Notes: generated by a model from the letters alone, not told the origin. A stretch of 64,000 nucleotides of DNA from JACJWR01 sp964474045 (GCA_964474045.1 CAYYRC010000004.1:62001-126000); one strand, 5' to 3'. Positions 34,182-45,897 are shown, numbered from the stretch's first letter. Translations and numbers: made by a program.

Positions 34182-35483
34182 ATGAGCAGCTACAGCTGGC
34201 CTGCGGTGGCCGAGGAGTCCCCGACCGAGGAGCCACCTGACGCGGCGCTTCGCGCGGCGACGGTGGAGATCGTCATCCCGGTCTACAACGAGGAGTCATG
34301 CCTGGTCGAGAGCATCGGCCGGCTGCGCGGCTACCTGGACACCTTCCCAATCCGGACCTCGGTGACGATCGCCGACAACGCCAGCACCGACGGCACGCTG
34401 GCGATCGCCGAGCAGCTGGCGGCCGCGGACGAGCGGGTCAAGGTGGTCCACCTCGACCGCAGAGGCCGGGGGCGCGCGCTCCGGCAGGTCTGGGGGTCGT
34501 CCGAGGCGACGGTGGTGGCCTACATGGACGTAGACCTCTCGACCGACCTGGACGCGCTGCTCCCCCTGGTCGCCCCGCTGCTCACCGGCCACAGCGACGT
34601 GGCCATCGGCACCCGGCTGGCCCGCAGCTCCCAGGTGGAGCGAGGGCCCAAGCGCGAGTTCATCTCGCGCACCTACAACCGCATGCTGCGGGTCTTCATG
34701 GGTGTTGGCTTCAGCGACGCGCAGTGCGGCTTCAAAGCCGTGCGCACCGATCGGGTGCGCGAACTGCTCCCGCTGGTGGAGGACGATGAGTGGTTCTTCG
34801 ACACCGAGCTGCTGCTCATCGCCGAGCGGGCCGGCCTGCGCATCCACGAAGTCCCAGTGGACTGGACCGACGACCCGGACTCACGGGTGGACATCATCGA
34901 CACCGCCCGAAAGGACCTGCGCGGCATGGCCCGGGTTGGCCGTGGCCTGCTGAACGGGTCGATCCCGCTGGACCGTGTGAACGCGCGGCCCCGGGTGGAG
35001 GTCGACCGGCGCGCGCGACTGGTCGGCCAGATCCTGCGCTTCGCTCTCGTCGGCGTGGGCTCGACGTTGCTGTTCTCGGGCCTGTTCTGGCTGTTCCGCG
35101 GGTTCGCCGGGCCTCAGGTGGCGTCGGTTTCGGCGCTGCTGCTGGCCACGATGGCCAACACGGCAGTCAATCGACGGTTCACCTTCGGGCTGCACGGTCG
35201 ACGCCATGCCATGCGCCACCAGCTCCAGGGCCTCGCCATCCTCGGCCTCGCCCTGCTCCTCACAAGTGGATCGCTGGCCCTGCTGCACGTATTCGCGCCC
35301 ACGGTGTCGCGCGGCACCGAGGTGGTGGTGCTGACCGCCGCGAACCTCGTCGCCACCCTGCTGCGCTTCGCCCTCTTCCGCGGCTGGGTGTTCCGCGCCG
35401 CGACCCCGCCCGCTGAGCTCGGCAACCGCCGCGCCAGCCCTGGCACCGACTCAGGAAACTCCAGTGGAAGGAATTCGGAATGA
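34182..35483 (+). CDS. GT2 glycosyltransferase fused to a GtrA-like membrane domain
   Basis: 433-aa fusion. Residues 28-270 are a GT2 domain of the dolichol-phosphate mannosyltransferase kind: VEIVIPVYNEE, TIADNASTDGT, the DXD motif in YMDVDLSTD and DAQCGFKAVRTDRV. From about 285 a GtrA-like module with four membrane helices follows (QILRFALVGVGSTLLFSGLF, then TMANTAVNRRFTF). It would load a sugar on polyprenyl phosphate at the inner leaflet and help present it outside. The stop overlaps the start of the GT39-like gene (ATGA), so that enzyme is the probable user of the lipid-linked sugar. Confidence 0.9.
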   Translation: MSSYSWPAVAEESPTEEPPDAALRAATVEIVIPVYNEESCLVESIGRLRGYLDTFPIRTSVTIADNASTDGTLAIAEQLAAADERVKVVHLDRRGRGRALRQVWGSSEATVVAYMDVDLSTDLDALLPLVAPLLTGHSDVAIGTRLARSSQVERGPKREFISRTYNRMLRVFMGVGFSDAQCGFKAVRTDRVRELLPLVEDDEWFFDTELLLIAERAGLRIHEVPVDWTDDPDSRVDIIDTARKDLRGMARVGRGLLNGSIPLDRVNARPRVEVDRRARLVGQILRFALVGVGSTLLFSGLFWLFRGFAGPQVASVSALLLATMANTAVNRRFTFGLHGRRHAMRHQLQGLAILGLALLLTSGSLALLHVFAPTVSRGTEVVVLTAANLVATLLRFALFRGWVFRAATPPAELGNRRASPGTDSGNSSGRNSE

Positions 35484-37468
35484 CCGCCGCACCTATCGTC
35501 GAGGCCATGAGTCCGACCCCCCTCGCCGAGCCTGGGCCGGCAATCCATGGGGACCCCGACAGGCATGGGGAGCCCGACAGGCTGTCGAGCTGGCGCCGCT
35601 GGGGGATCTGGGCGCTGCTCGCCGCAACCGCGCTGCTGTACCTGTGGGGTCTCAGCCGCAACGGCTGGGCCAACTCGTTCTACACGGCCGCTGTGCAGGC
35701 CGGATCGCAGAGCTGGGAAGCCTTCTTCTTCGGCTCCTCCGACGCCGCCAACTCCATCACCGTCGACAAGCCACCGCTGAGCCTGTGGGTGATGGCGCTG
35801 TCGGTTCGGGCGTTCGGGCTGAACTCCTGGTCCGTGCTCGTTCCGCAGGCGCTGATGGGCGTGGCGAGCGTCGGGCTGCTCTACGCCACGGTGCGCCGCT
35901 GGTACGGCCCGGGGGCCGGCCTCCTCGCAGGCGCGCTGCTGGCCGTCATGCCGGCAGCCACCCTGATGTTCCGCTTCAACAACCCCGACGCGCTGCTCGT
36001 GCTGCTGCTCGTGGCGGCGGCCTACGCCACCGTCCGGGCCATCGAGAAGGCGTCGCCGACGTGGCTCATGGTGGCCGGCGCGCTGGTCGGCCTGGGATTC
36101 CTGACCAAGATGCTGCAGGCCTTCCTGGTGCTGCCCGCATTCGCGGTCGCCTACCTCGTGGCCGCGCCCACCGGCATCTGGCGGCGACTGCGGGATCTGC
36201 TGCTGGCCTTCCTCGCCATGGTGGTCGCCGGGGGTTGGTGGGTCGCCATCGTGGAACTCACCCCGGCGTCTTCGCGTCCGTACATCGGCGGCTCGCAGGG
36301 CAACTCCATCGTGGAGTTGATCCTCGGCTACAACGGCCTTGGCCGTATCACCGGCAACGAGGTCGGCTCCGTCGGCCCGGGGGCTGCTCAGGGTGGCGGC
36401 CCTGGCGGCGGCCCTGGCGGCGGTGGACCCGGCGGCTTCGGCGGCTCCACCGGCCTCGGCCGCCTCTTCGACGGCTCCTGGGCCGGCTACATCGCCTGGT
36501 TGCTGCCCGTCGCGCTCATCGCCGCCGTGGCGATGCTGTGGTTCACCCGCAGCGCCGCTCGCACCGATCGCACCCGGGCCGGCGTGCTGATCTGGGGGCT
36601 GTGGGCCCTGGTGACCTGGGCGACCTTCAGCTTCGCCTCCGGCATCATCCACGAGTACTACGCCGTCGCTCTGGCTCCGGCTCTCGCCGCGCTCGTCGCC
36701 ATCGCCGCGTCGAGCCTCTGGCAGCGCCGAGAACAGCCAGCCGCTCGCATCACCCTCGGTGCGGCACTCGCCGTGGGGGCATTGACGGCGACGTGGATCC
36801 TGACCCTGGCCGGCGGCTGGTACGCGTTCGCGGGGCTGGCCGTGGGCATCGTCGGCGCGATCTCCGCACTCGCGCTCGGCTCACCCTTGGCGACCGGACG
36901 GCTGGGGATCGCAGCACTGGTGACCGCGTGCTCCATGCTGCTGGTCGGCCCGCTGCTCTTCAGCGTCCAAACGGCGGCGAACGCACAGACCGGCTCACTC
37001 CCCCAGGCCGGGCCGCAGCTTGCGGGCTCCACCGGCGGTGGTCCTCGCGGAGGCCCCGGAGGCCCCGGAGGCCCCGGGGGCGGCGCGGGCGGCGCGGGCG
37101 GCCTGCTCAACGCCCCCACCGTCGGCCCGGAGCTCGTGAGCACGCTGAACGCGGACGCCGACCAATTCACCTGGGTGGCCGCCGGCATCGGCTCGATGTC
37201 CACGGCGGGCTACCAACTGGCGACAGGCAACCCTGTCCTGCCGATCGGCGGCTTCAACGGCTCCGACCCGTCGCCGACGCTGGCGCAGTTCCAGCAGTAT
37301 GTCGCCGAAGGCAAGATCCACTACTTCCTCGGCGGCGGCGGGTTCGGGCCCGGTCAGGGCGGCTCCAACAGTTCCTCGGAGATTTCGACCTGGGTGGAGC
37401 AGAACTTCACCTCCTCGACGGTCGATGGTGTGGTGCTCTACGACCTCACCTCCCCGGCTGCGGGATAG
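35480..37468 (+). CDS. GT39/PMT_2-type membrane glycosyltransferase with Gly-rich loops
   Basis: Polytopic enzyme of 662 aa, about 11-13 membrane helices. The N-terminal part has the GT-C features: a luminal loop after helix 1, ITVDKPPLSLWVMAL (the DKPP motif of PMT_2 proteins), and FRFNNPDALLVLLLV. Two Gly/Pro-rich insertions interrupt it (GGGPGGGPGGGGPGGFGG near residue 300 and a similar one near 525). A C-terminal extracytoplasmic domain ends NFTSSTVDGVVLYDL. It presumably transfers a sugar from polyprenyl phosphate, made by the overlapping GT2-GtrA gene, to an extracellular acceptor. A two-component system follows in the same direction. Confidence 0.88.
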   Translation: MTAAPIVEAMSPTPLAEPGPAIHGDPDRHGEPDRLSSWRRWGIWALLAATALLYLWGLSRNGWANSFYTAAVQAGSQSWEAFFFGSSDAANSITVDKPPLSLWVMALSVRAFGLNSWSVLVPQALMGVASVGLLYATVRRWYGPGAGLLAGALLAVMPAATLMFRFNNPDALLVLLLVAAAYATVRAIEKASPTWLMVAGALVGLGFLTKMLQAFLVLPAFAVAYLVAAPTGIWRRLRDLLLAFLAMVVAGGWWVAIVELTPASSRPYIGGSQGNSIVELILGYNGLGRITGNEVGSVGPGAAQGGGPGGGPGGGGPGGFGGSTGLGRLFDGSWAGYIAWLLPVALIAAVAMLWFTRSAARTDRTRAGVLIWGLWALVTWATFSFASGIIHEYYAVALAPALAALVAIAASSLWQRREQPAARITLGAALAVGALTATWILTLAGGWYAFAGLAVGIVGAISALALGSPLATGRLGIAALVTACSMLLVGPLLFSVQTAANAQTGSLPQAGPQLAGSTGGGPRGGPGGPGGPGGGAGGAGGLLNAPTVGPELVSTLNADADQFTWVAAGIGSMSTAGYQLATGNPVLPIGGFNGSDPSPTLAQFQQYVAEGKIHYFLGGGGFGPGQGGSNSSSEISTWVEQNFTSSTVDGVVLYDLTSPAAG

Positions 37469-37475
37469 TGGCACC

Positions 37476-38210
37476 GTGAGCGAATCGAGCAGCTGGGCAC
37501 CAGACGCCACGACTGGTGCCCAGCTGCTCGTCGCAGAGGACGAGCCGGTGATCCTGGAACTCATCGCCGCCAGTCTGCGGCACGCGGGATTCCAGGTGGT
37601 CACAGCGACGGACGGCAACCAGGCCCTGACCGCCGCCCGCACCACGGGTGCGGATGCCCTGATCCTGGACGTGATGATGCCGGGTCTGGACGGCTTCGAG
37701 GTCGTGCGCCGCCTGCGCGCCGAGGGCGTCCAGACTCCGGTGCTGTTCCTGACGGCGCGTGACTCCACTGAGGACACGGTGCGCGGGCTGGACGTGGGCG
37801 GCGACGACTACGTCACCAAGCCCTTCAAACTCGAAGAGCTGCTGGCACGGGTGAACGCCCTGCTGCGCCGGGCCGGGACGCGCACCTCGAAGACGACCGA
37901 ACCGATCATCCGCATCGGCGACCTGGAACTCGACGAGGCCCGGCACTTGGTGCGCAAGTCCGGCACGGAGGTCGACCTCACACCCACGGAGTTCAAACTG
38001 CTGCTGCTCTTCCTGCGCAACCCCGACCGGGTGCTCAGCAAGGCCCAGATCCTGGACCAGGTCTGGGAGTACGACTTCGGCGGCGACTCCAACATCGTGG
38101 AGTCCTACGTCTCGTACCTGCGCCGGAAGGTCGACACCACCGATCCCAGGCTGATCCAGACAGTCCGCGGCGTCGGCTACCGGCTGCGGCCGCCGGCTGC
38201 GGACGGCTGA
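37476..38210 (+). CDS. OmpR/PhoB-family response regulator
   Basis: DNA-binding regulator of 244 aa. The receiver has AEDEP (acid pocket), the phosphoacceptor in LILDVMMPGLDGFE, the Thr in VLFLTARD and the Lys in DDYVTKPFKLEELLARV. The winged-helix domain contains LTPTEFKLLLLFLRNP and ESYVSYLRRKVD with the terminal VRGVGYRL. The start is GTG 37476, seven bases after the glycosyltransferase stop. The kinase gene begins one base after its stop. Resembles mycobacterial TcrX/TrcR-type regulators. Confidence 0.92.
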   Translation: MSESSSWAPDATTGAQLLVAEDEPVILELIAASLRHAGFQVVTATDGNQALTAARTTGADALILDVMMPGLDGFEVVRRLRAEGVQTPVLFLTARDSTEDTVRGLDVGGDDYVTKPFKLEELLARVNALLRRAGTRTSKTTEPIIRIGDLELDEARHLVRKSGTEVDLTPTEFKLLLLFLRNPDRVLSKAQILDQVWEYDFGGDSNIVESYVSYLRRKVDTTDPRLIQTVRGVGYRLRPPAADG

Positions 38211-38211
38211 C

Positions 38212-39666
38212 GTGGCCCTCCCCCGCGCCCCGCTATCACTGCGGGCCCGCCTGGTCGGCGTGGTCGTCCTGCTCGTGGCGGCGGCGCTGGCGGTCTCCGG
38301 CGTGCTGGCCACGTCGTTGCTGGAGGATTACCTGCTGCAGCAGGTCGATCGGCAACTGGAGCAGGTCGCCGCCAACCCCGTGCTAGCCGACCAGGCGCTG
38401 GGGGGCGGCGGCCCCGACGGCGGCCCGAACCGCGCCGGCGCACCAGGCTCACGTCCACCGCTGCCGACTGACTACTACGTCCGCCTCTACGACGCCAGCG
38501 GCGCCATCGTGGCCTCGTCGGCGAGCAGCTTCAGCGACAGCACCCCCGACATCCCCGCCAGCGCGGTGGTCGCGGGGCCACCTCGACAACCCTTCACAGT
38601 GGGCTCGACGAGCGGCAGCGCGACCTGGCGGGTAGCCGTGACGCCGCTGCAGGGCGGTTCACTGGTGGTGGCCCGCGACCTCACCGACATCGACCAGATC
38701 AGCACCCGCCTGGCCTTGCTGCTGTTCGGGGTGGGGGTGGTGGCGCTGGGGCTTGCCGCCGCGGGCGCCCTCCTGCTGGTGCGGCGCAGCCTGCGCCCGC
38801 TGGCCGATGTCGAGGTGGCCGCAGCTGCGATCGCGGCGGGCGACCTGTCCCGGCGGGTCCCGGATGCCGACGAGCGCACCGAGGTCGGACGGATGTCCGC
38901 CGCGCTCAACACGATGCTCGCCCGACTGCAGGACGCCTTCGAGTCCCGAGAGATCGCACTGGCTGAGGCGCGCGCCTCCGAGCAGCGCATGCGCGCCTTC
39001 GTCGCCGACGCCTCGCACGAGCTCCGTACCCCGCTGACGGCGGTCAGCGGATTCGCCGAGCTCTACCGGCAGGGCGCGGTGGCGCCCGACGAGGTCGGCC
39101 ATACCTTCGACCGCATCGAGGGTGAAGCCCAGCGGATGTCGACGCTCGTTGAGGATCTGCTGCTCCTCGCCCGGCTGGACCAGCAGCGACCGATCGAGCG
39201 CACCAGCGTCGACCTCCTGGCGCAGGCCGCGCTCGACATCGCAGCGGCCCGGGCGGCCCATCCCGACCGCGACATCACGCTGCAGGCACTCCCCGGCGAC
39301 CAGGTGCCGATCGTCACCGGCGACGAGCACCGGCTCAGCCAGGTGCTGCGCAACCTGCTGACCAACGCCCTGCGCTACAGCAGCGGGCCGGTGCAGGTGC
39401 AGGTAGGCATCGAGGCTGCCGATCGCCAAGCGGTGATGCGCGTGGTTGATCATGGACCTGGCGTGCCGGACGGCCTGAAGTCGGCGGTCTTCGACCGCTT
39501 CTTCCGGGCCGACGCCGCACGGTCCCGAGCGGCGGGGGGCAGCGGCCTGGGCCTGAGCATCGTGGCAGCCATCGTGGCAGCCCACGACGGTGCCGTCCGC
39601 GTCGTCGACACCCCGGGCGGCGGCGCCACCTTCGAGGTCATGCTGCCGCTGGCCGCCCAGCTGTGA
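38212..39666 (+). CDS. HisKA-type sensor histidine kinase
   Basis: 484-aa membrane kinase, partner of the regulator just upstream. Helix 1 (about 12-34) and helix 2 (about 165-187) flank an extracytoplasmic sensor domain of about 130 residues that starts with a Gly-rich loop. HAMP follows, then the phosphoacceptor ASHELRTPLTAVSGF, N-box RNLLTNALRY, G1 VVDHGPGVP, F-box FDRFFRAD and G2 GGSGLGLSIV. All catalytic motifs are intact. The start is GTG 38212 directly after the regulator stop. Linkage to the two envelope glycosyltransferase genes suggests control of surface glycosylation, as inference. Confidence 0.92.
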   Translation: MALPRAPLSLRARLVGVVVLLVAAALAVSGVLATSLLEDYLLQQVDRQLEQVAANPVLADQALGGGGPDGGPNRAGAPGSRPPLPTDYYVRLYDASGAIVASSASSFSDSTPDIPASAVVAGPPRQPFTVGSTSGSATWRVAVTPLQGGSLVVARDLTDIDQISTRLALLLFGVGVVALGLAAAGALLLVRRSLRPLADVEVAAAAIAAGDLSRRVPDADERTEVGRMSAALNTMLARLQDAFESREIALAEARASEQRMRAFVADASHELRTPLTAVSGFAELYRQGAVAPDEVGHTFDRIEGEAQRMSTLVEDLLLLARLDQQRPIERTSVDLLAQAALDIAAARAAHPDRDITLQALPGDQVPIVTGDEHRLSQVLRNLLTNALRYSSGPVQVQVGIEAADRQAVMRVVDHGPGVPDGLKSAVFDRFFRADAARSRAAGGSGLGLSIVAAIVAAHDGAVRVVDTPGGGATFEVMLPLAAQL

Positions 39667-39691
39667 CGCGGTCGGCCGGCGGCCCGCGGGC

Positions 39692-42583
<2,892 letters not shown>

Positions 42584-42590
42584 GCGCGAC

Positions 42591-42596
42591 ATCGTA
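42591..42596 (-). promoter_or_regulatory. -10 element for a leaderless secA mRNA
   Basis: TACGAT on the minus strand, 7 bases before GTG 42583. It overlaps the alternative ATG at 42592, so if this is the promoter the ATG would not be in the mRNA. Confidence 0.4.
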
Positions 42597-42639
42597 CGCT
42601 GCACCCCGCCTGTCCAGCGGGCTGTGCTGTGATGGGGTC

Positions 42640-43548
42640 ATGAGCGCCAGTGCTGATGGGTCCGAGCACTCCGCGTTGCTCACGCGGATCAGCGCAGCAG
42701 CCGATATCGGCATCCCGCTCGGGCAGCTCACGCTGCGTCGCCCCGCCGAGCAGGACGCTGCCGCCTTCGTCGCCGCCTGCAACGACCCCGACATCGCACG
42801 CTGGACTACGCTGCCGATCCCCTATACCCCGGTCCACGCCCACGCCTTCATCGCCCGCCGCACGCCGGCCGGCCTGGCCACGGGCACCGAGGTCGCCTTC
42901 ACCGTCGCCGACGCCGACGACCGGGCACTCGGCGTCGTCGGCCTGCACAACATCGACGCCTCCGCCCGGGCCGCGGTCGGCTTCTGGCTGGCGCCGGCAG
43001 CTCGTGGGCGGGGCGTGGCGGCCGCCGCCGTGCGCGGGTTGGCGGACTGGGCCTTTCGCTCGGTGGGGCTGCGCGAGCTGCTTTGGCACGCGGTGGTCGG
43101 CAACGTCGACTCGCTGCGGGCTGCCGCCGCGGCCGGTTTCACCATGGAGGGCACCCTGCACGCGGCCCTCGGCCACCGTGACCAGATCGTCGACGCCTGG
43201 AGCGGCTCGCTGCAGCCCGGCGCCGACACCGCGGCCGCCCGCGCGGTGCGCCGGGGCTGCCTGGTGGAGATCGCGGCGGGGGCCTGGCAGCTGCAGCCGG
43301 TGGGCACCGCCGATGCGCTGCTCGCCGAGCGGCTGCTCCCCGTCTCCGCCTGCGTGCCCGCAGGAGTCTGGTCGGTGCGCCTGGCGACCACGGCCGCGAC
43401 CGAGGCCGTGGCAGCTCTGCTCGTGCGCGGCGACCGCTGCTGGGTGGTTGCCGCCCCCACCTCGGCGCTGCACGAGGGCGCGGCCCAGACCGGCGCCGCG
43501 GCGGTGTCGCGCTACGCCCGCGGGGCCCTCGGGCTCCTGCCCGCCTGA
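42640..43548 (+). CDS. GNAT-family N-acetyltransferase (RimJ/RimL type) with a C-terminal extension
   Basis: 302-aa protein. The first 180 residues are a RimJ-like acetyltransferase: LTLRRPAEQDAAAFVAACND, the VGFWLAPAARGRGVAAAAVR acetyl-CoA pyrophosphate loop and the VGNVDSLRAAAAAGF helix. The last 120 residues (from about 182) are not part of the GNAT fold; they are Ala/Val rich with a conserved-looking RGDRCWVVAAPTSA segment and are unrecognised. Start ATG 42640 has a weak leaderless-type hexamer TGTGAT six bases upstream. Substrate unknown. It overlaps the convergent LuxR-type gene by 37 bases. Confidence 0.82.
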   Translation: MSASADGSEHSALLTRISAAADIGIPLGQLTLRRPAEQDAAAFVAACNDPDIARWTTLPIPYTPVHAHAFIARRTPAGLATGTEVAFTVADADDRALGVVGLHNIDASARAAVGFWLAPAARGRGVAAAAVRGLADWAFRSVGLRELLWHAVVGNVDSLRAAAAAGFTMEGTLHAALGHRDQIVDAWSGSLQPGADTAAARAVRRGCLVEIAAGAWQLQPVGTADALLAERLLPVSACVPAGVWSVRLATTAATEAVAALLVRGDRCWVVAAPTSALHEGAAQTGAAAVSRYARGALGLLPA

Positions 43549-44177
43549 CCGACGAGCACCATGCCGTGCCGGGCGGCAATCGCGACGGCCTCGGTCCGCG
43601 ACCCGGCCCCGAACTTGTCGAGGATGTGCCGCACGTGGTTCTTCACCGTGTTGACCGACAGGTGCAGCTCCACGGCGATCTCGGAGTTGCGGCGCCCCGC
43701 CGCGATGAGTTCGAGTACCTGCGCCTCACGGTTGGTCAGGTCGACCGCCACCGCCTCGCGACGGCGCCGCAGCATGCCGGCGAAGTCGGTGAGCATGCGC
43801 TCGGACATACCCGGAGCCACCATGGTCCGCCCGTCGGCGACGGCGATGACGGCCTCCCGCAGGGTCTCCACGGACGCCGTCCGCGGCAGGACCGCCTCCG
43901 CCCCCAGGCTCGCCGCCGCCGTCATCTCGAACTCAGAGCGCCCAGGCAGCAGCAGCACGAAGCGCAGCGGCCGGGCATCGCGCACGGCCAGCAGGTGGTC
44001 GCACACCTCCCACACCCCGCGCACGTCTGCCTCGATCCCGACGACCACGACGTCGGACGCTTCGGCGCCGCGGAACTCCAACGCCGTCCCTGGGAAGACC
44101 TGGACCCAGAGCTCGGCTGACGCCCGCAGGACCGACGCGGCCCCCTGCGCCAGCAGCGGGTAGGTGTCGATGACCAC
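43512..44177 (-). CDS. LuxR-type regulator with a degenerate receiver domain
   Basis: 221-aa transcription regulator. The C-terminal helix-turn-helix is canonical (LTNREAQVLELIAAGRRNSE, then LHLSVNTVKNHVRHILDKFG). The N-terminal domain is shaped like a receiver, but the phosphoacceptor position has Gly (VVVVGIEAD, G47) instead of Asp, and only one acidic residue is left of the N-terminal acid pair. It is therefore probably not controlled by phosphorylation. GTG 44177 is the first usable start after the hpf stop, 35 bases away on the same strand, and co-transcription with hpf is likely. No kinase gene adjoins it. Confidence 0.83.
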   Translation of the reverse strand: MVIDTYPLLAQGAASVLRASAELWVQVFPGTALEFRGAEASDVVVVGIEADVRGVWEVCDHLLAVRDARPLRFVLLLPGRSEFEMTAAASLGAEAVLPRTASVETLREAVIAVADGRTMVAPGMSERMLTDFAGMLRRRREAVAVDLTNREAQVLELIAAGRRNSEIAVELHLSVNTVKNHVRHILDKFGAGSRTEAVAIAARHGMVLVGQAGRSPRAPRA

Positions 44178-44212
44178 GACCCGGATCGGCGACCGGGCGG
44201 GCGTCGTGACGG

Positions 44213-44887
44213 TCAGCCTGCGGCCTCGATCCGGATGAGCCCGTAGTCGTAGCCGCGGCGGCGGTAGACCACCGAGTGCAGGCCCGAGTCGCTGTCCTGG
44301 AAAAGGTAGAAGTCGTGGCCCACCAGCTCCATCTGGGTCACGGCATCCTCGACCGTCATCGGCTCCGCGGCGTGGGTCTTCTCGCGCACCACGACCGGCC
44401 CGGCGGCGAACACCTCGGCGTCGGTGTCGTAGGCGTCGACCTCCACCGCTTCGGCATCGGCCTCGACCGCGCCAGCCCCGTCGCCGGCGGTGACGTCCTC
44501 TGCCGTCTGCCAGGGTTCGTTGCTCAGCGAGCCGCGGTGCGCGTGCCTGCCGCCGCGGTGCGGCCGATTGCGCTCGGCGTACCGGCGCAGCCGCTCGGTC
44601 AGCCTGTTGAAGGCCAGGTCGAAGGCCGAGTAGTGGTCCGTGGCGTAGGCCTCGGCCCGGATCACCGGTCCGCGCGAACGGCAGGTGAGCTCCACCTCGT
44701 AGGCGCGGTCGGCCAGACGCGGGTTGGTCTCCTTGGACACCTCGACGTCGACGCGGGCGATCGGGACGCCGAACTTGCCGACGCGGGCGAGCTTCTCGAC
44801 GACGTGGTCGCGGAAGCGGGTCGACAGATCGACGTGTCGACCGTGCACGACCACCTCGGTCTCGCTGTCGACGTGCTGCTGGCTCAT
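44213..44887 (-). CDS. hpf: Ribosome hibernation promoting factor, long form
   Basis: 224-aa long HPF that inactivates and dimerises 70S ribosomes in stationary phase. The N-terminal HPF/RaiA domain (about 10-115) starts VVVHGRHVDLSTRFRDHV and includes FDLAFNRLTERLRRY, which binds the decoding region. A variable acidic linker follows, and the C-terminal dimerisation domain (about 170-224) has MTVEDAVTQMELVGHDFYLF and the RRGYDYGLIRIE end. The start is ATG 44887 behind AGGAGA; an upstream in-frame ATG adds 15 non-family residues. Confidence 0.92.
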   Translation of the reverse strand: MSQQHVDSETEVVVHGRHVDLSTRFRDHVVEKLARVGKFGVPIARVDVEVSKETNPRLADRAYEVELTCRSRGPVIRAEAYATDHYSAFDLAFNRLTERLRRYAERNRPHRGGRHAHRGSLSNEPWQTAEDVTAGDGAGAVEADAEAVEVDAYDTDAEVFAAGPVVVREKTHAAEPMTVEDAVTQMELVGHDFYLFQDSDSGLHSVVYRRRGYDYGLIRIEAAG

Positions 44888-45174
44888 CGGCGATCTCCTC
44901 TCTCTGAGGTCAGGACGGTGGTAGGCATCCACCCGGCCGACCTGGTCTTCGACCCCACACTCGCCTGCGTCGGGCGCTGTGTCCCTCTGCCGCGGGCACC
45001 TGATCTGCAGGTCCCCACGTCGCAGGTCTTACTCCTAAGCCGCACCGTGATCGGACGACCACAAGTCGCCTTACGTGGGCCGTTTCGCCTGCGGCTGGCA
45101 TCGGCTTGCCGCGTTCGGCGCAGGGGCCGAACGACGACGCAACCACGGACCCGGGCGGATGCCATAGACCAACG
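44888..45174. other. Intergenic region upstream of hpf and downstream of comF
   Basis: About 290 bases without a convincing gene. It must hold the hpf promoter; I cannot assign -10/-35 boxes with confidence. The only structure I see is the hairpin at 45112-45133. Confidence 0.5.
45112..45133 (-). terminator. Hairpin downstream of comF
   Basis: Perfect 8-base arms CGTTCGGC and GCCGAACG with a 6-base loop, 40 bases after the comF stop. No U-run; possible terminator of comF. Confidence 0.4.
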
Positions 45175-45897
45175 CTATCGCGCCTGGGCGTGTTTGCTCA
45201 GCCTGTACTGCTGCGAATACCCAAGTGCCCTCGCCAGCACCACGGATGCCGCCGGCGGCGCCCCGCCCGCACGCAGGCAGGCCGCCGCCTCCCGCAGGCT
45301 CGCCCCCGTGGTGCTGACGTCGTCGATCACGATGACTGTCGCGGACCGAGCTCGCGTCACGGCGGGCGGTAGCCGCCGGGGGTCCAGGCGCCAGGCGCCC
45401 GTCAGGTTGCCCGCACGCTGCTGCGCGTCCAGGCCCTTCTGCGGGCGCCGCCGGCGCCGGGCCACCAGCACTGGCGCCACATACACACCGACGCTGCATC
45501 GACTCGCCAGCCGCCCCAGCTCGACCATCGGCACCCGGTCGGGGTGCCTGGCGCTCGGCGGCACGGGCACGAGCAACAGCGGCGGCCGCCAGGCGCCAGC
45601 TTCCCGCAGCACCGCGGCGACCACCGCCAGGGCACGGGCGAAGAGGCGCGCCAGCGACTCCCGCAATGGGGGATGCTCGCGGCGCTTGTGCGCGAGGACC
45701 GCCGCCTGCAGCAACCCCTCGTAGGCCCCGCCGACCCCGACCAGCCCCACGTCCTCGGCCGCCGGGGCCAACTGGGGCCGCAGCTCCGCGAGCCCGCTGC
45801 TGCACGCGCGGCACCAGCCCACGCCCGGCATGCCGCAGCCGGCGCAGTCGCGCGGCAGCACGACGTCGAGCCACTGCTCCCACCCCCTGAGCCCCAT
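45175..45897 (-). CDS. comF: ComF-family phosphoribosyltransferase-like protein
   Basis: 240-aa protein of the ComF/GntX family. An N-terminal four-Cys zinc ribbon (C18, C21, C29, C32, in LPRDCAGCG and GWCRAC) is followed by a type I phosphoribosyltransferase fold with VPVPPSARHPDR, the RRPQKGLDAQQRAGN loop and the PRPP-binding VIVIDDVSTTGAS. In naturally competent bacteria ComF helps DNA uptake; in actinobacteria its role is unproven and no com genes are adjacent. The start at ATG 45897 leaves a normal family N-terminus; a TTG 84 bases earlier is possible. Confidence 0.85.
   Translation of the reverse strand: MGLRGWEQWLDVVLPRDCAGCGMPGVGWCRACSSGLAELRPQLAPAAEDVGLVGVGGAYEGLLQAAVLAHKRREHPPLRESLARLFARALAVVAAVLREAGAWRPPLLLVPVPPSARHPDRVPMVELGRLASRCSVGVYVAPVLVARRRRRPQKGLDAQQRAGNLTGAWRLDPRRLPPAVTRARSATVIVIDDVSTTGASLREAAACLRAGGAPPAASVVLARALGYSQQYRLSKHAQAR

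Noticed and set aside
35114..36652. A 512-codon open frame antisense to the glycosyltransferase genes
   Set aside because: Low-complexity Gln/His/Gly/Arg composition, no motif, and both plus-strand genes are well supported.
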